From Leishmania donovani (lineage: Eukaryota; Euglenozoa; Kinetoplastea; Trypanosomatida; Trypanosomatidae), in assembly GCF_000227135.1 (NCBI RefSeq), contig NC_018250.1, positions 231,501 through 295,500 of the forward strand: DNA of 64,000 nucleotides, written 5' to 3'. Both the position numbers and the translations under genes were made by a program. The notes below the pieces were generated by a model that ran no database searches, was not told where the DNA came from, and was given only the letters and a program-made list of their open reading frames with translations. Position 1 is the stretch's first letter. Every line of letters starts with the position of its first letter. Of this stretch, positions 10,208 to 20,978 are shown in pieces.

Positions 10208-11228
10208 CGGTGCCGGTTGTGGTAGCTTCGTGAAGGGATAGACAGCGTCTGCAGACGTGGATTCAAGCGAGCGATGACCGACTGTGCGCCTGCTCGTTCT
10301 CCCCTTGCGTGTTTCGAGACGTTTTTTTTTGTTTCTCCGCAGCGGTGGGTGCTGCTTGGCACGCGGCGTGTATCTCCCGGCACTGTCGCGCTACCTTTCT
10401 CGTCCGAGTTCGTCGTCCCCTGTTCTTTCTTTACAACGGCGACCACCGCGCGTGACCGCGAACTTATCAAGCGCACTTACACAGAGAGGAAGACAACACA
10501 AGAGAGGTGCTTGGCGTGGCAGTCGGTCCCTCGCCACCCCCAACTAGCAGCGAAGACGGCAGTGAGTGTGCCCGGGTAAGGTGGCAGCGATGCCCACGAG
10601 CACAGCAAGGAACGAAGCGACGAAGAGGAAAAAAACAAGCGCCCATGCAAAAAACGACAACCATAAAAAACGCCAGTCTCACCGCACTGAGAGCACACAG
10701 GCATACGCGATTGCAGAGGACAGTGCACCAGATGCAGGCCACGCCCACACCGACTTGCACAAGGTAGAGTCAACGCCTGAGCCGACAGCAGAAAGAAACG
10801 AATCTACCAGCAGGAAAAGAATACAGTGTCGGCCACGCTAGAGAGACAGAGGAAGAGCGAGTGACGAGGCAAGGGGGGGGGTGCACAAGCGAGTATACAG
10901 ACGAAAATGGGGAGGGGGTTGAAAGCCCGAAGCGGTTGTGGGTGCCCCTTTTTGTGAGTGACGGCGTGACTGTCGCTCTTGAGGGGCGCACAAGGATGTA
11001 AGAAGGAGATGCGTTGTCTGAGGAGCACCTGAGGTAGCCCAGAAGCGAGCAGAAAGGAAAGAGGGAGAGAGAGGGAGGGAGGCGTGGAAGGAGGAGTGTG
11101 CACAGCAATAATGCTACTGCACTTGCACGACACCCAAGAAGCCTTTTTTGTCGATTTGAGTCCACTGTCGTCCATACAACACGAGCTAAACTGGACTGCA
11201 CTCCAGCCGGCCGAAGGCTCAACATCGT
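10208..11228. other. Intergenic: 5' flank of kelch gene
   Basis: No credible gene. Several purine tracts on the plus strand (polypyrimidine on the minus strand) fit trans-splicing signals for the kelch mRNA. A short G-run lies at about 10873-10881. Confidence 0.6.
10476..10505 (-). promoter_or_regulatory. Candidate trans-splice acceptor for kelch gene
   Basis: On the minus strand a pyrimidine-rich stretch (plus 10481-10505) is followed by an AG at plus 10476-10477, about 270 bases upstream of the ATG. Spliced-leader addition in trypanosomatids uses such polypyrimidine-AG signals. Other AGs exist nearer the ATG, so this is only a candidate. Confidence 0.3.
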
Positions 11229-11664
11229 GTGTGTGCGAAGCAGCGCTAGACACGCGCGTGCGTTACAGCGATGCGCCGACTCGGCCATCCGAGCACGGCC
11301 CCAACCTCCAGCTTTGCCCACACGCCTCGCAGATCGCTTCGCAGCAACTGCCATCATGCAGGTCGCCACCTCGCACATCCCCCTCGCGGTGGCGCTCAGG
11401 CTCGCCACCACACCAGCAACAGCAGCAAGGGCCGGGGGGTGGCATACGTTCAAGTCACGCTTACGCTTCGCCTAACCGCATGTATGGCACAAGCGTGCTC
11501 GCTGTCGCAGGTCGCTCAGGCGCAACGCCCTCCAGGACCTCACCACCGGCATCAGCAACGATACATCGCTCTGGCCTCGCTATGTCGTAGGCGCTTGACT
11601 GTGTCGCGACAGGAGGCGGCTCGGCATGAGCAGGGGATAAGGAGGAGCTGCCGGGCCTCCCCAC
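11229..11664 (-). mobile_element. SIDER-like degenerate retroposon, copy 1 (5'-truncated)
   Basis: A 436-base GC-rich block matches 27079-27451 joined to 27768-27831 almost perfectly; the one difference I found is A at 11271 versus G at 27121. A diverged relative lies at 61375-61800. Read on the minus strand it lacks the 5' signature present upstream in copy 2 and ends at the shared 3' sequence gcttcgcacacac. It lies in the 3' flank of the zinc-finger/tRNA-binding gene, the usual place for Leishmania SIDER2 elements. The family name is inferred from copy 2, location and size; the repeat relation is seen directly. Confidence 0.7.
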
Positions 11665-13037
11665 AGCGCGGCCAGGAAGAGACGACGGAGAAGCTCAGGA
11701 GGGAAAGAAAGATGAGAAGACAACAGATGGCCTTCCTAAAAGAAAAAAAAAAATAATGAGAAACCGATAAGGATGTTAGACAACAGCAGAGGCGCGAAGC
11801 GGAGAACGCGCGCGCCTTGGGCGGGTCAATGGTGAGCGCATCGAAGGCACCAGAAGCAGCAACCGCGACACCTGCATACGCGCGCATGACAAGGGGGAAA
11901 AAAGAGAAAACCAAACTATCAACTAGGGAAGCGTACGCTGGGGCCCAGAGTCCGTCAAGGGCTGCGTCTTTCTTCTAGTGTGTCGGAGCTTGTCATCACG
12001 GAGCTGAGAAGCTCCACAAACAAGACACCCCATCCGTACGAGCGTACATACAGAGACCGATGGATCGACAGAGAGAGAAAGTCGAACAGCGCTGAGGGAT
12101 GCCGTGGTGATGGTGGTGATGCTGACGATGGTGCACCACGAACAAAAGCCTGAGAGTTGTGATGACTGCGACACAAACACGAAGAAATATAGAAAGAAGG
12201 ATAAACATGAACGGAGCAAAGAGCAAGCAAACAAGCGGGCGAATCCGGGTACGATTCAGCGATAGGACAGCACAGCTTGGAGGATCATTACATGGGCGAT
12301 GCTCCTGCCGCCGCCGCTGCTGGTGCTGGTGCTGGTGCTTCCTCGTGCCCTCTTTGCTGAACGTTTTTGTTTCGGGGTTGTTTGTTACTCGGTTTGTACG
12401 GTTCTGCGTACGTTCGGAAACGCACACGCACGCGTGCACAGAAAATAGGAAGACATCGTTCCGAGGACGAGCTGGAGAGCGAGGCCCAGTAAGAGTCCAG
12501 GAAAAGGAGGGAGGCGTCGAGGCGTGAGTTCGGGTTGCTCCGATACAGAAACCCGCTGCACATGCAGGCGAGCACACGCATACATGGAGAGAAAGAGTGA
12601 GGCAGGGAGAGGGAGAAAGAGGAGGCGAAAGAAAGGCAGTCCTTGAATATGAAAACACTGCGGAGGAGAAAAGTGCGCGTTGTCCTCTTAGCTGCCTTTT
12701 TTGCGGTTCGGGTCGTCCCTTCTCAGTGGATGGCGTATCGCCGAATTTCAGTGAAGTATGCCCATGCGGATGTGGAAAGAGAGTAACAAGGAAAACGGCG
12801 AGATCGGTGGGTAAACAGGGGTCTTGCATCAACGCGTGATGCGACGGATAAAGAGGGTTCAGATGCGCTGAGTCGGCCGCGCACCGCATCGGCGTCCGCC
12901 TTTCCCCCGCACCACAACAAAGCACAGAACGGCCAAAAGGGCTGCAGCATCTGTGCGAGACTGTGCGCAAGGCAAGCGCAGATATGCTTTTCTTTGTTTG
13001 AACGCTGCGTTGCGCGAGCATGAGCGAGAGGGCCAAC

Positions 13038-13068
<31 letters not shown>

Positions 13069-13534
13069 TAAAGAGCCGGTGCTCGGAGCCCATGAAAGCG
13101 GTCAACAACAAAAACGTGGAGGTGCTCAGCAAATGCATGGCATCGCGAAACCTGGCGCGGATGCCGTAATCATGCGCTGCAACAAAGATACCCTCATCCC
13201 TCTTTCATCCGCAAATTATTTCTGCGTTGCCGATCAGGAAAAAAGAAGGGGTCTTGAGGAGGGGTCTCACAAGAGACGGAGGGGCTGAGAGGATGTGCCG
13301 CAAACAAACCACGCCGCTGCCTCTTTTAGCCCTTTTGATTGTTTTTTTTTTAAGAACATGTGTACGTCAGCATCGGCCACGTCGCTGGGGCAGAAACCTG
13401 GAGGAGTCGCTCGACCGTCAGACATGCCCAAACCCACACAACACGCGCGGTCGCGGCGCCAGCGCCGTGCGCGCGCGAAACGAGTGCGTGATGTGTTACT
13501 CGTGGCTGCCTTTTTTCTTCCCCTATCCACGCGT
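11665..13534. other. Intergenic: 3' flank of the 13.5 kb gene
   Basis: No credible gene. Mostly purine-rich on the plus strand, with scattered CAC/CAA repeats. A GA microsatellite is listed separately. Confidence 0.6.
13038..13068. repeat. GA-rich microsatellite
   Basis: Near-perfect GA dinucleotide run with one AAAG interruption; on the transcribed minus strand it reads as a CT-rich polypyrimidine tract. Confidence 0.85.
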
Positions 13535-14008
13535 TCACGCAGCGTTACCGCGCGGGCGGCTGCTCGGCGGACGCGCACCCGCGGCAAAGGACTCCGGCAA
13601 CGTCACAGCAGCTCCTGCGCCACCGCCGACCCACCCCAGCATGCCCGCGTCGCACAGCATCCCCTGCGAAGGGAACCCCTTGACTGTGGTCTTGGTTACT
13701 GTCTCGCCCTTGACCTCGGCCCCGACGCAGGCCACGACGACGTGGTCACCCTGTTTGACATTGGTTGCCGCCGTCACAACGGGTATCGGCTCTCCCTGGC
13801 CCACGTTGACCTTCAGGCGCTTCAGCTTCGTGTTGGGCGCGTCTTCGCACTCCATGATTACACCAACGTGAATGTGCGCGTATGCGTCATCGTCATCCGC
13901 CGCGGCGACGGCCTGACCTGCCTTAGGGCAGTCCACCTCGCATGCTGCGCAGGCCGCGTCTCCCTCTTCGTTCTCGTACTCGCACTCTGGGCACACCCAC
14001 GACGGCAT
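13535..14008 (-). CDS. RanBP2-type zinc finger fused to tRNA-binding OB domain
   Basis: 157 codons, ATG at 14006-14008, TGA at 13535-13537. Residues 4-23 form a textbook RanBP2 finger: Trp4, Cys6, Cys9, Asn13, Cys20, Cys23. Residues about 45-128 resemble the EMAP-II/Arc1p/PheRS-beta type tRNA-binding OB fold: an opening beta strand (HIHVGVIMECEDAP), a central VVTAATNVKQGDHVVVA segment, then the signature KGFPSQGMLCDAGMLGW, like the G-x-x-S-x-G-M-L-C motif of that family. The last ~30 residues are Pro/Gly/Ala-rich. Such domains bind RNA, so a role as a tRNA- or RNA-binding accessory factor, possibly with aminoacyl-tRNA synthetases, is inferred. No organellar targeting signal is obvious. Confidence 0.88.
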   Translation of the reverse strand: MPSWVCPECEYENEEGDAACAACEVDCPKAGQAVAAADDDDAYAHIHVGVIMECEDAPNTKLKRLKVNVGQGEPIPVVTAATNVKQGDHVVVACVGAEVKGETVTKTTVKGFPSQGMLCDAGMLGWVGGGAGAAVTLPESFAAGARPPSSRPRGNAA

Positions 14009-14572
14009 CGATGTTTGAAAGAGTTTTTGTGCTTCTTACGGTTCTTCGGCAAAGGCGGATCCCGGCGTGCCGGTGTGTGCGGTCCCACATACGAAAAAGA
14101 AGGAGAGCGAGATGCATGCAGAGAGAGAGGAACATGAGAGGACGGAAGTGTAGAGGGGGCGTGGAGAAGAGGGTGCCCGCCTTTGAGCAAAGCCTCCATG
14201 ATGTGCACACACTACTCGGCCAGGATAGAAGTGGCACGAAGGCAGCACCCTGGAGCTCGCCCAGGCGCGTGCGCCGGTCTGGATGAGCTTGCGTGGCAGA
14301 GTTCGTAGCCTTGGTGCGTGACGAGGGCATTCGCGCAGGCGGGTTGCTCCCCTCGGGCGTCTCCAGTGACTCCACTTCGTGAACCGCCCTCGGCCATTCG
14401 GGTTTATGCGCGTGCTTATGTGAAAAAAAAATACCCGCGCTGAGAACGTCTTGTATAGGAGCGCAACATGCTCTTGAGCCTCTACGAAGCCACTAAACGA
14501 TACAAGCACAAGAGCGCCAGTGCGACTTGCAGGACCGGCATACCAAGAGGGTGCCCGTATATGAAGACGCGC
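14009..14572. other. Intergenic spacer
   Basis: Non-coding sequence between two minus-strand genes. It holds a short A-run near 14422-14431 and GA-rich patches, and must carry the poly(A) and splice signals of its neighbours. No other feature seen. Confidence 0.6.
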
Positions 14573-15715
14573 TCACAGATATCCGGTGTTGTAGCCAACA
14601 GACACCTGCTGATCTCCAGCGGCGCGGCGCTCGTACAGAGCACGTAGGGCGCGGTTCTCTCGTCGCTCTCGCCCCAGAGTGGTGAGACGGCCGTGACCAG
14701 GCAGCAGCACGGTGTTGTCTGGATACCCCTCCAATGTCAGCAGGCTCTCAGCCAGCCGCTCCCCTGATCCCCACGGCAGGTCAACGCGGCCAACGGCATT
14801 GTAGAAGAGGACGTCGCCAGTGAAAAGCAGCCGCTCACGTGGGAGGGCCAGCATCATGTGCCCGGGTGAGTGGCCGGGCGTAAAGACGTAGTGCAGCACC
14901 GAGTGAGGGCCAAAGTCGTAAAAGGAGGTGGAGCGGTTCGTGGCGCTTGAGAGAAGGATGTCGCTTGAACGAACCAGCTGCCGTGGCGGTGCACGCGGTG
15001 ATGAGGAACCGCGTCCACCAGCCACCGTGTCAGCGCCGTCCTCTCCGCCCTCCGTTGCAGCAGCTGCCTCGTTCAGGACGCGCTGACGCTGACCAAGCTG
15101 ATGTGCGTAGGTATAATGGCTATACAGGCTGTTTTGCAGCATTGGGAGAGGTTGCCGCATCTCCTCAATGCGGCCGTACCGCTCGCAAGCACGCGGAAAG
15201 ACGTCCACCCACGACTGCTCCGCCGGGCACCACATGAGCCCTAGCCGCACGTGGAAGTGGTGCTCCATGACAGCCAGGAATGCGTTGAGGTTGACGATGC
15301 AGTCAACGTGGCAGTGCGTGAGAAAGAAGTGCGTCGGGCGTAAGCCGGAGGTGGCGATGAAGGAGACCCAGTCATCCGGCCAGTCATCCGCCGCGTCGAC
15401 GAAGATACACTCCTTCCTCTCCTTCTGCACTAGCAGAAATTGGTTTCCTGCAAAGCCGTTAGCGTAGTTGCGGCCAGCGACAAGCAGGTGTGGCGTTTCG
15501 TGCAGAATGGAGATGGGCCTCACGTCGCGCCGTGACACCCGCGGAACGCCCATTGGGATGTTCTTGTTGCCGAACTTGAGGAAGTGCTCGTTGCGGTTCA
15601 CCTGGTTCGTGAGGGAGGTGAGGTTCGGCTGAAAGGTGCACCGCACCAGGTCGGTGGGCCGAAGTGCCCCTCCGCCTCGGTGCAGCAGCAGGAGAGGACG
15701 ACACAGCACAAGCAT
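14573..15715 (-). CDS. Metallo-beta-lactamase-fold hydrolase (glyoxalase II-like)
   Basis: 380 codons, ATG at 15713-15715, TGA at 14573-14575. Metal motifs are clear: THCHVD at residues 133-138 (His134, His136, Asp138), GHSPGH at 281-286, FTGD with Asp301 and PGHG with His341. The GRVDLPWGSG segment at 309-318 is typical of hydroxyacylglutathione hydrolase, persulfide dioxygenase and related thioester hydrolases. The canonical HxHxDH motif has Cys139 in place of the last His. The N-terminus (MLVLCRPLLLLHRGGGALRP) is hydrophobic and Arg-containing and could be a mitochondrial presequence; an insertion rich in Gly/Ala/Ser lies at 215-245. The substrate cannot be assigned from sequence alone. 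Confidence 0.88.
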   Translation of the reverse strand: MLVLCRPLLLLHRGGGALRPTDLVRCTFQPNLTSLTNQVNRNEHFLKFGNKNIPMGVPRVSRRDVRPISILHETPHLLVAGRNYANGFAGNQFLLVQKERKECIFVDAADDWPDDWVSFIATSGLRPTHFFLTHCHVDCIVNLNAFLAVMEHHFHVRLGLMWCPAEQSWVDVFPRACERYGRIEEMRQPLPMLQNSLYSHYTYAHQLGQRQRVLNEAAAATEGGEDGADTVAGGRGSSSPRAPPRQLVRSSDILLSSATNRSTSFYDFGPHSVLHYVFTPGHSPGHMMLALPRERLLFTGDVLFYNAVGRVDLPWGSGERLAESLLTLEGYPDNTVLLPGHGRLTTLGRERRENRALRALYERRAAGDQQVSVGYNTGYL

Positions 15716-18700
15716 ATGTCCCGTTGGCGCACCTGCTTCTCCTCACCGCACCCTGCTGCTGAGTTCAGCAGCCTTCCGATAGTCAACAAGGCGTGGCAAG
15801 GGGCCTCTCCTCCCTTGTGCCGCTAACGCACGTTGCACTCGCCTGTCTCCTCGTTGCCGTTGCGCTGTGCAGCAGAGCAAAAAAGAAGGAAGAAAAGAAG
15901 CCGATAAGAATGGAGAAGGCGATAGAGGAAAAGATGACAGTGGCTCACGTGCGTACACAGGCCTGCCATAAGCAGCACATCAACCGTACCAAGGGTACCG
16001 TCCGCACGGCCGCAGTGGGCAGCAGAGGAGGCAGCAACAGTTTCAGGGGCAAGGGAGCTAGCCGTAGACGTTGTAGAAGCGGTGATTCTCGTCGTGGTTG
16101 GTCTGTTTTTTTTGTTGTTGTTGTTTGCCCTTCATCGCGTATGTTTCTTTTTTCTCTCTACGCTGACATATGCCATCTCCTCCTCTTGCCATCTTTTACA
16201 TGAGTGCTTCCTGCCCTCGCGAGCGTGCAATCACACACACTCAGGGAAGGAGGGAGGTGGGAGCGTGTGGTCAAGAAGGAGACGAAGGCAATTTATTGAG
16301 ATGCGGGGGCCCGTCCCCGCTTTCCTAGCCTGTCATATGCGATGTGATGAGATGTGTCGGACGTCGCCAGGTAGACTGGGAGGCTGACATCTGTGCTCCG
16401 CCCTTACGGAATCGCTGTTTAACCGTCTTGATGGCTTCACCGAAAGCGCAAGGTCCGCCTTTCCCTTATCCATCGCTTGTGACACCCGGTGGCTGACACG
16501 GCCAGGGCCTGGTCACAGGGTGGGACGGACTTGCGCTCACAGACAAGGTAACAAAAGTCGGTCAACATCCTTCCCAGGAGAAGGGGGGGAAGAGAGCAGT
16601 CACCCTGCGCACGCACATATATGCCCGTGCGCCGCGTCCGGAAGCCGCCCGAAAGAAGCAGCTGCGACCCTCCCCCCTCCTCCTCTGCCCTACAGGAGGC
16701 AACACACACACACGCACACGGACACCCTAAATCACGAGAGACGAAAAAAAAGAGAGACACAGAAGAGAGCAGCGGCTAACGGCGACAACGAGCATGCATG
16801 TATATATATATATATATATACCTGGCGTGATTTTCCTCTGTGGTGCAGTTGCGCGACCGTTCGTGATTCGCATGTACGACGGCATATGGCACATGCATGG
16901 GTATGATAGGGGCGACGGCACTTTTTTGTGTGCTTCTTTGGGTTTTCCTTCTTTTCCCTTTTTTCTTATGTGTGTTTGTGCCGCTCTTCTTGGTGCTCCA
17001 TACTAGGAACCGGTCATCTCCTTCTTTCGACTTCCTGTGGGCATGCCCGTGCGGCATTCGACCGATCCACGAGTTGGCGCACGCATGTCGCAATCCTACA
17101 GAAGCCGACACATTATGCACAAGGGCAAACCGTCCCACTGTGCAGTGGCGACAAGGGAAGAGGGATGCGTAGAGGCAAAAAGAAGCTAAGAAGACGAGAG
17201 AGAGAGACAATGACGACGGCGAGACACAGCGCCGCACACACCGAAGGAGGTCATGGAAAGGGTGAGAAAAAATGAAAGCGTAGAAAGATGTGGAGCGCAG
17301 ATGTTGCTGCTACTCAGCTGTGCGCCTCGATAGAGGTATCGACACCCTTCAACACCCATAAGGCCGCAAAACCACCTAAGACGGAGGAGATGCGGTTAGT
17401 GGTGCTGATTGAAAAAAAATAACGAAACAACAACGCGTGAGCTCATATGCTTGCTCAATCGGCTTTGCGATGCATGAGAGCGCACTGTCGTCGACGGTGG
17501 GGCAGGAGAGAGAAAGACGAGGAGGAGGTAAAGGGAAAAGAGGAAAGTAGTGGAGATAACGGTAAAAGAAACAAGGAAACGAGGTGCTGGGAGTTCCTTC
17601 CATGGGCAGCCCAGCACACTCGCGCCAATTGACGTTGTGCAACAGCCCTACCCCCCCCCCGCAGGATCGCACAGGATCAGCATGCAAGTGTGCCATACAA
17701 ATGGAGGCAGCTCTCGGGGATGGGGAAGAAGTGGCGGACCGAAGCTACTTCTGCGCGCTTGTGGCTCCCTTGCACTTGCTGCGCATCCATCCGTATTGTT
17801 GTTGTCATGTGTGTCTGTGCTTGAGTATGCTTCAACCTCGATGCACCCCTCATCTCATCTCTTCCTCCTCATGGCTCGCATCCTCACCTGGGCGCTCACA
17901 AAAACAAACGCCCGCGCAGCAGTCCAGCAGTGCTGCTCAGTCAGCAGGAATGCGTCGGAGCGTGATATTTCGATGAAGGGATGAGGGGGAGAAGGGCGGA
18001 AGAGAGTGTGCGGGTGTGGAGAGAGAAGACAAAAAAACAAGAAGGAAGGCGACTCAGCGAGCCTTATGAAAGAGGGGAAGAAAAAGAGGAACGAGAGACA
18101 ACTAAAAAGAATAAAAGTAAGGAAGGGGGGGGAAGGGAAGAAAAAACGCACAATGAAAGAAAATTCCCCCTTTTTTTCACATCGCTGTCGTTTTCCTGCG
18201 TTCAACTGCTAGGCCACTACCACTACCACCGCCACCTTGCTTTTGTTGTTGTTGTTTTCCGTTAAATATTTTCTGCTTGTAGAGGGGATTCAATGTAAAC
18301 GATACCATATGTATATACATATATATATATGTGTGTGTATGTATACACACAGGCCATGAACTAAAAAAAATGGTGGGGGACTCGAAAAAAAAAAACAACC
18401 TGCCTTCTTTCTTTGTTCTTGTTGTTCGTTTGGTTTGTTTCTCGTTTCTTCGTTTTTGAGCAAGCCGTGTGAGACAGCCTCTCACACACACACGCAGACA
18501 CGCACACACACACAGAGGAAGAGAGACATAGACAGAGACACACAGAAAACGAAACGACGTAAATAACGAAAAAACGGCGGAGGGGGAGAAAGAGAGGGAA
18601 AAATGAAATTCGGAAAGTCCCGAAAAAGGGAAAAAAAATAACAATAATAAGAAGTCCAAGCGGTGTGAATTCAGGCATAGGACAACGAGAGAAAGAATCA

Positions 18701-18840
18701 TGGCAGGGGAGAGAGCAGGCGGTGCTACCCGTTATTTCGTAATTTTATTTGGTCCTCCTTTTCGTGGCTGTTTGCTTGGCAGGCGCCACCTTCTCTGCTT
18801 GTTCATCTGCGATGATTCACGTTGAGAAATCCCGGTCCCC
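15716..18840. other. Intergenic region, 3.1 kb
   Basis: No credible coding frame on either strand. It contains a perfect TA run (16801-16820), a TA/TG-rich stretch near 18305-18350, CA repeats near 18481-18512 and many purine/pyrimidine tracts. It would hold the long 3'UTR of the PAP2 gene and the 5'UTR of the hydrolase. No SIDER-like block recognised. Confidence 0.6.
16801..16820. repeat. (TA)10 microsatellite
   Basis: Ten perfect TA units, seen directly. Confidence 0.95.
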
Positions 18841-19551
18841 TCACTTTCCTCCCTCTTCGACACCTTTCATGACGGGGGCGCTGGTGCGCGCGACGCGGGA
18901 AACGTGTGAGCCACGAACGATGGAACGCATTGCCATCGCAGAGATCGCAACGCTAGCAAAAAGCATAATTACCTTCTCTGGCAGAGGCAACTCATCCACG
19001 CGACCACCAAACCGAGTGCCAGTGTAGCCGCTGTGGTTCGCCGCCAAGGACAAAATGGCGAGGGTGGATCCCAACAGGTATCCCGCAGTGACTTGCGCTA
19101 CCGTGTGATGGCCTTGAGCGACCCGCAAGCCTGTCGCATACACACTGTACACCGCAATCAGCACCTGCAGCGGCCTTACACACGGCAGCGGCAGAGAAGG
19201 CAGAGGCGGTGTGTGGAAGAGTGTCTGATTCGCGCCACCAACGACGGCAGTGCTGGACGCATAGCGCTGCAGGACATAGACCGTCACCACGGACAAGAAC
19301 GATAAGCTTGTAGCGTGGTTGCTCGGCATACCAGGGCTCGCCTTCGGAGCTCCAGGCGGCCTGGGCTGCTTGATGATGCGCTTCAGTCCCTTGCTGACCC
19401 CGGCCGTGATGCAGGCGCACAGAGTCAAGAAGGGGACCACGACAGTTCCGGGGAGGTACTGCAGCACGTACACATTCACAAGCAGCACAGCGCTGACGAC
19501 ACCGAAATTGCAGTTCTTGTCCACATAGTAGTTGATGCAGGAAAGAAACAT
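18841..19551 (-). CDS. PAP2-superfamily phosphatase, dolichyldiphosphatase-like
   Basis: 236 codons, ATG at 19549-19551, TGA at 18841-18843. The three PAP2 motifs are present: K57-x6-R64-P65, PSNH at 76-79, and R143-x5-H149. The residue three after the last His region reads H-T-V-A-Q-V instead of the usual Asp, which matches dolichyldiphosphatases (CAX4/DOLPP1), where Gln stands there. At least four hydrophobic segments (about 17-32, 35-52, 82-96, 127-142, 155-171) support an integral membrane enzyme. The expected job is removal of one phosphate from dolichyl diphosphate on the ER lumen side, recycling the N-glycosylation carrier. A plant-type lipid phosphate phosphatase is the alternative. 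Confidence 0.85.
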   Translation of the reverse strand: MFLSCINYYVDKNCNFGVVSAVLLVNVYVLQYLPGTVVVPFLTLCACITAGVSKGLKRIIKQPRPPGAPKASPGMPSNHATSLSFLSVVTVYVLQRYASSTAVVGGANQTLFHTPPLPSLPLPCVRPLQVLIAVYSVYATGLRVAQGHHTVAQVTAGYLLGSTLAILSLAANHSGYTGTRFGGRVDELPLPEKVIMLFASVAISAMAMRSIVRGSHVSRVARTSAPVMKGVEEGGK

Positions 19552-19573
19552 TTTGGCGAGGGTATAGAAAATG

Positions 19574-19602
19574 CTTGACCGAGACCGACCAGGAGGGGTG
19601 TG
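19574..19602 (-). promoter_or_regulatory. Candidate trans-splice acceptor for PAP2 gene
   Basis: On the minus strand a C/T-rich stretch (plus 19578-19602) precedes an AG at plus 19574-19575, giving a 5'UTR of about 22 bases before the ATG. Confidence 0.35.
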
Positions 19603-20082
19603 TGGGGGTGTGAGGACTGCTGTCCTTCTTTTTGGTTACCTTGATGTTTTGCTGTTGTTGTATGCCTGGCGAGCACGTGTTGGGGAGAGCGGTGTAAGCA
19701 GGACCTTCTCTGTGAGGTTGCTGCTCTCTTCAGTGAAGCTCAAGTTGCTGGGCAATGTTTGGGCAGCCATGTGTGGCTGCCCACACAAAAAGCACAGCAT
19801 GGGCGCGGGCGAACCATGCCCCTCGAAAAAAAAAAACGAAAAAAAAAACGTAGAAAGAGGAGACCAGGATGGAGGAAAGGTGGAAGGGAGAACCAACGGG
19901 ATTTTTTGTTGCTCTCTACGGCAGGTGGGTAGGGGAGGGCCTCGGCGTGGCTATTACTGTCACAGACAAGCCAGCCAAAGCATGCGCCTACACAGCCACA
20001 GTCCACCCCCCGCGGTCGCGCTGCGGCCAACCCCTGGTCGTCTAGCGCGCACCGTCCTGCCGTCGTATCGGGTCGTGTGTCT

Positions 20083-20204
20083 GACGGGCTCGTCTCGTCC
20101 TTCCGCATCCCTTCGTCGCGCGTGCGCTGCACGCCGCCATCCAAGCGGGCCGCGCTCAGAGCCCTGCTCGAGCGGCACCAGCGGCGGCGTCTGTCGGGCG
20201 GGTA
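20083..20204 (-). repeat. 122-base repeat shared with 63372-63493
   Basis: Identical as far as I can read to 63372-63493. A second shared block, 19950-20007, matches 62777-62834. The two DIRE-like copies differ between these blocks by insertions of about 50 bases on each side. Confidence 0.85.
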
Positions 20205-20355
20205 ATAGGGGGACGCCGGCCCGGCATCGGAGAGCAGTACGACCAAATCGGTAATCCATAGAGTTGGTGCCGGTGCTTCCGGCATTGCTCATGTTGCAGG
20301 CTTGCCCACCTTGTCCACGTGTTCCAATCCACAATGATCACAGACACACCCAAGT

Positions 20356-20978
20356 NNNNNNNNNNNNNNNNNNNNNNNNNNNNNNNNNNNNNNNNNNNNN
20401 NNNNNNNNNNNNNNNNNNNNNNNNNNNNNNNNNNNNNNNNNNNNNNNNNNNNNNNNNNNNNNNNNNNNNNNNNNNNNNNNNNNNNNNNNNNNNNNNNNNN
20501 NNNNNNNNNNNNNNNNNNNNNNNNNNNNNNNNNNNNNNNNNNNNNNNNNNNNNNNNNNNNNNNNNNNNNNNNNNNNNNNNNNNNNNNNNNNNNNNNNNNN
20601 NNNNNNNNNNNNNNNNNNNNNNNNNNNNNNNNNNNNNNNNNNNNNNNNNNNNNNNNNNNNNNNNNNNNNNNNNNNNNNNNNNNNNNNNNNNNNNNNNNNN
20701 NNNNNNNNNNNNNNNNNNNNNNNNNNNNNNNNNNNNNNNNNNNNNNNNNNNNNNNNNNNNNNNNNNNNNNNNNNNNNNNNNNNNNNNNNNNNNNNNNNNN
20801 NNNNNNNNNNNNNNNNNNNNNNNNNNNNNNNNNNNNNNNNNNNNNNNNNNNNNNNNNNNNNNNNNNNNNNNNNNNNNNNNNNNNNNNNNNNNNNNNNNNN
20901 NNNNNNNNNNNNNNNNNNNNNNNNNNNNNNNNNNNNNNNNNNNNNNNNNNNNNNNNNNNNNNNNNNNNNNNNNNNNNN
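20356..20978. other. Assembly gap, 623 N
   Basis: Run of N inside the DIRE-like element; the missing part would hold the region between the reverse transcriptase and the 3' end, where the copy at 63.7 kb has a zinc finger. Confidence 0.99.

Noticed and set aside
11996..13138. Minus-strand open frame of 380 codons
   Set aside because: Low-complexity Leu/Ser/Arg runs produced by pyrimidine tracts and a CT repeat; no domain and no coding codon bias.
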